Shown here one piece after another: positions 59,936 through 64,000 of a stretch of DNA of 64,000 nt. The translations under genes and the position numbers were made by a program. The notes under the pieces were generated by a model. That model was not told where the DNA came from. It saw only the letters and a program-made list of their open reading frames with translations, and did no database searches. The DNA is from an uncultured Kiloniellaceae bacterium. Its GTDB lineage: Bacteria; Pseudomonadota; Alphaproteobacteria; Kiloniellales; Kiloniellaceae. The stretch's first letter is position 1, and the number at the start of each line of letters is the position of its first letter. Where the stretch lies: NCBI GenBank assembly GCA_947493695.1, contig CANLSF010000008.1:62001-126000 (forward strand). The letters run 5' to 3'.

Positions 59936-60838
59936 GTGCTTACCGCCGAACAGTCCGATTTTTATCGAGATCAGGGGTATCTGGTTCTTGAACGCCAGAT
60001 ACCTGAAGACTTGATCGCCGGAGCACGCGCCGAACTGGCCCGCTTTATCGAGCGGGCGCGTGGAATGGAAGAAAGCGATGACGTTCTCGATCTGGAAGAT
60101 AGCCATAGTGCTGACCAGCCGCGGGTGCGTAGGGTCAAGCTTCCTCACGCAGTCAGTCCGGTTTTCGATGAATTGATGCGGAGCAGGTGGATTCTCGACC
60201 CGGTTCGCGCGCTGATCGGTGGTTCAGTGCGACTGCACACCAGTAAACTCAACCTAAAATCTGCAGGTTTTGGCGCGGCGGTGGAGTGGCATCAGGACTG
60301 GGCCTTCTATCCACACACCAATGACGATGTCCTTGCTGTTGGTGTGATGCTGGATGATGTCGGACCGGAAAACGGGCCCTTGCTGGTTTATCCCGGCAGT
60401 CACATGGGCGAAGTCTTCGATCATCACTCAGAGGGTTATTTTTGCGGTGCCATGTCCCTGGAAAAGTCCGGTTTGGATCCCGCGGATGCCGTCGCGCTGA
60501 CGGCGCCTGCCGGGTCGATTTCGATTCATCATGGCCGCACGGTTCATGGCTCGGATCTGAATCGCTCTTCGCGAGACCGCGCTCTGCTGCTTTACGAGAT
60601 GACTGCAGTTGACGCCTGGCCGTTGCAGGGCTCGTTCAGTGAGATGGGCAGCCTGGAAGACTACGACAAACGGATTCTCTGTGGTGATTCGACGATCGCA
60701 CCGCGGCTGGAATCGGTTCCGGTGCGATTGCCAATTCCCAAGCCGCAGCAGCTTGGGTCGATTTATCAGGTCCAAAAAGGAATGTCAGACCGCTCCTTTG
60801 ATGTGATTGAACAACCCCTAAGCAAGGCGAATCCCTGA
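59936..60838 (+). CDS. Phytanoyl-CoA dioxygenase (PhyH) family hydroxylase
   Basis: The 300-residue Fe(II)/2-oxoglutarate dioxygenase has His119-x-Asp121 (EWHQDWAFYPHT) and His204 (GRTVHGSDLN), with the 2-oxoglutarate-binding Arg in SSRDRALLLYE. The N-terminal LTAEQSDFYRDQGYLVLERQ is the usual PhyH opening. It is only distantly similar to the PhyH protein at 58233, so the two are not a recent duplication. It has a GTG start with GGGAGA at 59923-59928. It is divergent from the RraA-like gene. Confidence 0.88.
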   Translation: MLTAEQSDFYRDQGYLVLERQIPEDLIAGARAELARFIERARGMEESDDVLDLEDSHSADQPRVRRVKLPHAVSPVFDELMRSRWILDPVRALIGGSVRLHTSKLNLKSAGFGAAVEWHQDWAFYPHTNDDVLAVGVMLDDVGPENGPLLVYPGSHMGEVFDHHSEGYFCGAMSLEKSGLDPADAVALTAPAGSISIHHGRTVHGSDLNRSSRDRALLLYEMTAVDAWPLQGSFSEMGSLEDYDKRILCGDSTIAPRLESVPVRLPIPKPQQLGSIYQVQKGMSDRSFDVIEQPLSKANP

Positions 60839-61013
60839 CCCTACATGGGTGTTATACATCGACGAAAGTCGTATGGTTTATCTCGAGCGGATCTGAATAA
60901 TATAGTTTCCCCAATGGGTTAAGCTGAGGTGTTTGGAGGGCGAACGCCACTGCGGATAAACATTCGGACGCTTACAAACTGGGGAAGAATTAGACGTCAC
61001 GACGTTTTTGCAT

Positions 61014-61027
61014 TAATGTGTACATTA
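61014..61027. promoter_or_regulatory. Inverted repeat upstream of the sugar-type ABC operon
   Basis: TAATGT-GT-ACATTA is a 6+6 bp inverted repeat 82 bases before the ATPase ATG. It is a candidate operator for the ABC operon. Its half-site (ATGT) resembles that of the element at 59883, but the spacing differs. Confidence 0.4.
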
Positions 61028-61108
61028 CTGAATCCATAAACGCAGCATAAGCGGGATTGAGAAGGCCGTCGTCTAAATCGGCTCATATCGAGGGGAGAAC
61101 GTGGAAAG

Positions 61109-62176
61109 ATGGCTTCGGTTGGTATCCGCGATGTCCGGAAATCTTTCGGTCCCGTAGAGATTATACACGGTGTTGATATTTCGATTGAGGATGGCGAGTT
61201 TGTTATTCTCGTAGGCCCGTCAGGCTGCGGAAAGTCGACACTGCTGCGCATGATTGCGGGCCTCGAAAAAATTACCTCCGGCGAAATTTCCATTGGCGAG
61301 CGTGTCGTAAACCAGATGCCGCCGAAAGAGCGGGACATCGCCATGGTGTTCCAGAACTACGCACTCTATCCCCACATGACGGTATCGGAGAACATGGCGT
61401 TTTCGCTGCGGCTTCGGCGCACGGAAAATGCCATCGTTACGGAACGTGTCCATATCGCAGCCGAAATTCTTGGTCTGATGCCGTTGCTCGACCGCTTCCC
61501 GCGTCAACTTTCCGGCGGTCAACGCCAGCGGGTGGCGATGGGGCGTGCGATCGTGCGCGATCCACAGGTCTTTCTGTTCGATGAACCGCTCTCGAACCTT
61601 GACGCGAAGCTGCGGGTGCAGATGCGCACCGAGATCAAGGAGCTGCACCAACGCCTGCGCACCACCACCGTTTATGTCACCCATGACCAGATCGAAGCCA
61701 TGACCATGGCGGACAAGATCGTTGTGATGCACGACGGTATTGTCGAGCAGATCGGCGCGCCCCTGGAGCTCTACGACAATCCAGCCAACCGTTTCGTCGC
61801 GGGTTTTATCGGCTCGCCAGCCATGAACTTCATGAGCGGGCATATTACCGGTGTGAACGGTTCCGCCAGTCTGCGTACGGAAGGCGGCATCGATCTGCCG
61901 CTCGGCGCAAAGGCGCCTGATGCCAGCGATGGTCGGCCAGCGGTTTATGGCGTAAGGCCGGAACATTTTGTCCTGTCCGGCGAAGGCGCCGAGGCATCGG
62001 TTGTCGTGGTCGAGCCGACAGGATCCGAAATTCAGGTCGTTGCCGATATGGGCGGCGACCATGTCGTTGCCGTTTTTCGGGAACGGCATGATCTGAAGCC
62101 GGGGCAGAAGATTCATCTGCAGCCAAACCCGGAGCTCGTGCATCTCTTCGACAGTGATAGCGGGCAACGACTTTAA
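61109..62176 (+). CDS. Sugar-type ABC transporter ATP-binding protein (UgpC/MalK type)
   Basis: The 355-residue ATPase has Walker A LVGPSGCGKSTLLRMIAGLE, Q-loop VFQNYALYPHMTV, signature RQLSGGQRQRVAMGRAIV and Walker B VFLFDEPLSNLDAKLRVQMR. A C-terminal TOBE domain follows (about 240-355: VYGVRPEHFVLSGEGAEASV). MalK/UgpC-type ATPases energise uptake of sugars, polyols or glycerol phosphates. It is the first gene of the operon, with the binding protein 103 bases downstream and a permease at the window edge. Confidence 0.93.
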   Translation: MASVGIRDVRKSFGPVEIIHGVDISIEDGEFVILVGPSGCGKSTLLRMIAGLEKITSGEISIGERVVNQMPPKERDIAMVFQNYALYPHMTVSENMAFSLRLRRTENAIVTERVHIAAEILGLMPLLDRFPRQLSGGQRQRVAMGRAIVRDPQVFLFDEPLSNLDAKLRVQMRTEIKELHQRLRTTTVYVTHDQIEAMTMADKIVVMHDGIVEQIGAPLELYDNPANRFVAGFIGSPAMNFMSGHITGVNGSASLRTEGGIDLPLGAKAPDASDGRPAVYGVRPEHFVLSGEGAEASVVVVEPTGSEIQVVADMGGDHVVAVFRERHDLKPGQKIHLQPNPELVHLFDSDSGQRL

Positions 62177-62279
62177 CCAGAGGACCTCCCCTGCCTGAAC
62201 GGGGCAGTGGGAGCAGGAGTGATTGTCATAAAGTAAAAAACGGTGTTGAGAAGCGCCGACATATAATGGGAGGAATTAG

Positions 62280-63602
62280 ATGTTTAACATTGATCGCCGT
62301 TCCCTGCTTAAGGGGAGTACCGCACTCGCGTTAGGCGCTGCACTTACACCAACCGAACTGCTCGGCTATGCCAAGGCCTGGGCCGCGGATATGAAATTCA
62401 AGCCCGAGGCGGGCGCTGAACTTCGACTGCTTCGTTGGAAACGATTCATTCAATCTGAAGAAGACGCTTTTCTGGCCGTGATCGATGCCTTCACAAAGGC
62501 AACCGGTGTTAAGGTGACGGTTGAAAGTGAGTTCATGGATGACATTCAGCCCAAGGCGTCCGTCGCGGCGAATGTCGGTTCCGGTCCCGATCTCATCTGG
62601 GGCCTTTATTCTACGGCGCACCTATTCCCCGACAAGCTGATCGATCTGAGCGATGTGGCTGATCATCTGGGAAGCCAGTACGGTGGCTGGGTTGAAACCG
62701 CGGAGACTTACGGCAAGGGCGATAGCGGCAAGTGGATCAACATTCCGATCTTCTTCGGCGGCAACTATCTGAATTACCGCAACTCCATGATCGAAGCTGC
62801 CGGTTTTAAGAGCGTCCCGGAGGATCTCGACGGCTTCCTGGAAATGTCCAAAGCCCTGAAGGCAAACGGCACCCCGATGGGTATGGCGCTGGGTCATGCC
62901 TCAGGAGATGGTAATGCCTGGACGCATTGGGCGCTCTGGGCTCACGACGCCTATGTGGTCGATGAGAACGACAAGGTGATCCTGGATTCACCCGAAGCGG
63001 TCAAGGCCTGTGAATACGTCAAGGCGCTGTACGACACCTGGATCCCAGGCACTGCCTCCTGGAACGACGGCTCGAATAACAAGGCGTTCCTGGCGGGCGA
63101 GGTTTCGGTCACCAACAATGGCATCTCGATCTATCAGAAGGCGCTGACCGAGAATATGACCGATATTTCCGGCGATATGGATCATGCCTTCTATCCGGTA
63201 GGTGTTTCGGGCAAACCGACAGAACTTCATGTTGCCTGGTCGTTGATGGCGTTCCAGTACACGAAGTATCCGAATGCCTGCAAAGCGCTATTCGAGTTTA
63301 TCATGTCCAAGCCGCAGTACGATGACTGGCTGCAGGGCGCGGCCGCTTATCTGACGCATCCGCTGAATGCCTACGACGAGAACCCGATCTGGACGTCGGA
63401 TCCCAAGCGCACGATCTTCCGTGACTGTGCCAAGCGGACGTTGACTGCTGGTGGATTGGGCTCGGTGGGCGAGCGGGCGGCGGCGGCGCTGGCCGATTTC
63501 ATCGTCGTCGACATGCTTGCCTCGGCTGCAACCGGGCAGACAACGCCGGAGGAGGCCGTCAAACAGGCAACCCGTAAGGCGAAGCGGATCTATCGAAGCT
63601 AG
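62280..63602 (+). CDS. Extracellular solute-binding protein, family 1, Tat-exported
   Basis: The 440-residue periplasmic protein has a twin-arginine signal (DRRSLLKGSTALALGAALTP, cleaved near AWAA-D) and a family-1 sugar-binding fold: ELRLLRWKRFIQSEEDAFLA, VESEFMDDIQPKASVAANVG, PDLIWGLYSTAHLFPDKLID, HASGDGNAWTHWALWAHDAY and GEVSVTNNGISIYQKALTE. Tat export implies folding in the cytoplasm. GGGAGG just before the ATG is a strong ribosome-binding site, as expected for an abundant binding protein. The carbohydrate or polyol bound is not evident. Confidence 0.92.
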   Translation: MFNIDRRSLLKGSTALALGAALTPTELLGYAKAWAADMKFKPEAGAELRLLRWKRFIQSEEDAFLAVIDAFTKATGVKVTVESEFMDDIQPKASVAANVGSGPDLIWGLYSTAHLFPDKLIDLSDVADHLGSQYGGWVETAETYGKGDSGKWINIPIFFGGNYLNYRNSMIEAAGFKSVPEDLDGFLEMSKALKANGTPMGMALGHASGDGNAWTHWALWAHDAYVVDENDKVILDSPEAVKACEYVKALYDTWIPGTASWNDGSNNKAFLAGEVSVTNNGISIYQKALTENMTDISGDMDHAFYPVGVSGKPTELHVAWSLMAFQYTKYPNACKALFEFIMSKPQYDDWLQGAAAYLTHPLNAYDENPIWTSDPKRTIFRDCAKRTLTAGGLGSVGERAAAALADFIVVDMLASAATGQTTPEEAVKQATRKAKRIYRS

Positions 63603-63621
63603 GTCTTAGTCTGAACTTCGC

Positions 63622-63658
63622 GGGAGCCGGTGTTCCGGCATCGGCTCTCATCCTTTTT
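63622..63658 (+). terminator. Intercistronic hairpin between binding-protein and permease genes
   Basis: A stem of about 11 bp (GGGAGCCGG with TCGGCTCTC, extended by TG/CA) is followed three bases later by TTTTT. It probably works as a partial terminator or 3'-end stabiliser that keeps binding-protein mRNA above permease mRNA. Confidence 0.6.
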
Positions 63659-63681
63659 CGCTTTCGGGATAAGCTGACAAC

Positions 63682-64000
63682 ATGATTGACGCCGCAGCGA
63701 ATGAAAATGCGGTCGCGCCGGTCAGTTTCTGGACGAGGCTGAACGAGAACCGGACGGTTCTCGGGCTTTGGTTCATGCTGCCGGCCGCGGCGTTTCTGTT
63801 ACTCTTCCTGGCCTATCCGCTCGGCCTGGGAATATGGCTGAGCCTGACCGATGCCAGGATTGGCCGTGCCGGTGAATTCATCGGCATTGAGAATTTTACC
63901 TGGCTCTGGGGTGACGCCGTCTTCTGGCTGTCGGTTTTCAACACGCTGCTCTACACGATTGTGGCGAGCGTAATCAAATTCGCCATCGGTCTCTATCTGG
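63682..64000 (+). CDS. Sugar-type ABC transporter permease (partial, N-terminal part)
   Basis: The first 106 residues of an inner-membrane permease run off the right edge. The N-terminus is MIDAAANENAVAPVSFWTRL, then a first helix WFMLPAAAFLLLFLAYPLGL and a MalF/UgpA-like periplasmic segment (IWLSLTDARIGRAGEFIGIE, NFTWLWGDAVFWLSVFNTLL). The next helix begins at the edge. A second permease gene is expected beyond the window. It has no strong ribosome-binding site. Confidence 0.88.
   Translation, partial: MIDAAANENAVAPVSFWTRLNENRTVLGLWFMLPAAAFLLLFLAYPLGLGIWLSLTDARIGRAGEFIGIENFTWLWGDAVFWLSVFNTLLYTIVASVIKFAIGLYL

Noticed and set aside
1-64000. tRNA, rRNA, CRISPR arrays, insertion sequences and prophage
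   Set aside because: By eye I found no T-loop/acceptor pattern, regular direct-repeat array, transposase motif or phage structural protein. A dedicated scan could still find a degenerate element.

Overview
The window is a contiguous stretch of an alphaproteobacterial chromosome. GC content is moderately high, genes are dense on both strands, and operons are compact. Gene content fits a free-living aerobic heterotroph near the Rhodospirillales: a SAM-II riboswitch before metZ, the squalene set hpnCDE, a form I CO dehydrogenase cluster, PEP-CTERM surface proteins, and TRAP, betaine and sugar ABC transporters. I see no tRNA, rRNA, CRISPR array, phage genes or insertion sequence. The taxonomic placement is inferred from gene content only.

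Region 1 (1-16.3 kb) is mixed housekeeping and catabolism. It holds a TfoX-like protein, a DUF2461 protein, maleylacetoacetate isomerase, glucokinase, a P450, an XRE regulator, four consecutive PEP-CTERM proteins, a divergent IclR/glutaryl-CoA dehydrogenase pair, a SleB-type cell-wall hydrolase, DUF4169 and DUF899 proteins, and an oligopeptidase B. Region 2 (16.3-28.4 kb) starts with a copper pair (PCu(A)C chaperone and a DUF2946 protein). A tiny gene with an exceptional ribosome-binding site and a frameshift lies just upstream. Then come an acidic low-complexity coiled-coil protein, a rhodanese, metZ under a SAM-II riboswitch, a methyltransferase, an FAD oxidoreductase, a GNAT enzyme, the hpnCDE squalene operon and an HD phosphohydrolase.

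Region 3 (28.6-37.9 kb) is a form I aerobic CO dehydrogenase cluster, coxC-M-S-L-D-E-F-G. It has a MHYT-LytTR regulator, three structural subunits and four maturation or membrane-recruitment proteins. CoxL carries the AYRCSFR active-site motif, so true CO oxidation is expected. An arginase/agmatinase-family gene follows. Region 4 (38.9-48.2 kb) has an autoregulated ArsR-headed membrane-protein operon, a TetR regulator, a MarR regulator divergent from two SDR enzymes with a large inverted-repeat operator, a metallophosphoesterase, a copper-exporting ATPase behind a CueR-type promoter, and another SDR.

Region 5 (48.2-64 kb) concerns import and catabolism of small organic solutes. It has a LacI regulator facing a betaine-type ABC transporter across a 26-bp palindrome, a DUF1989-GcvT fusion, a TRAP permease pair without its binding protein, two PhyH-type dioxygenases around an RraA-like aldolase, and the start of a sugar-type ABC transporter that runs off the window. 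The most distinctive items are the frameshifted small gene at 17.8 kb, the putative copper-sensing DUF2946/PCu(A)C arrangement, the CO dehydrogenase cluster, the DUF1989-GcvT fusion and several long perfect operators.
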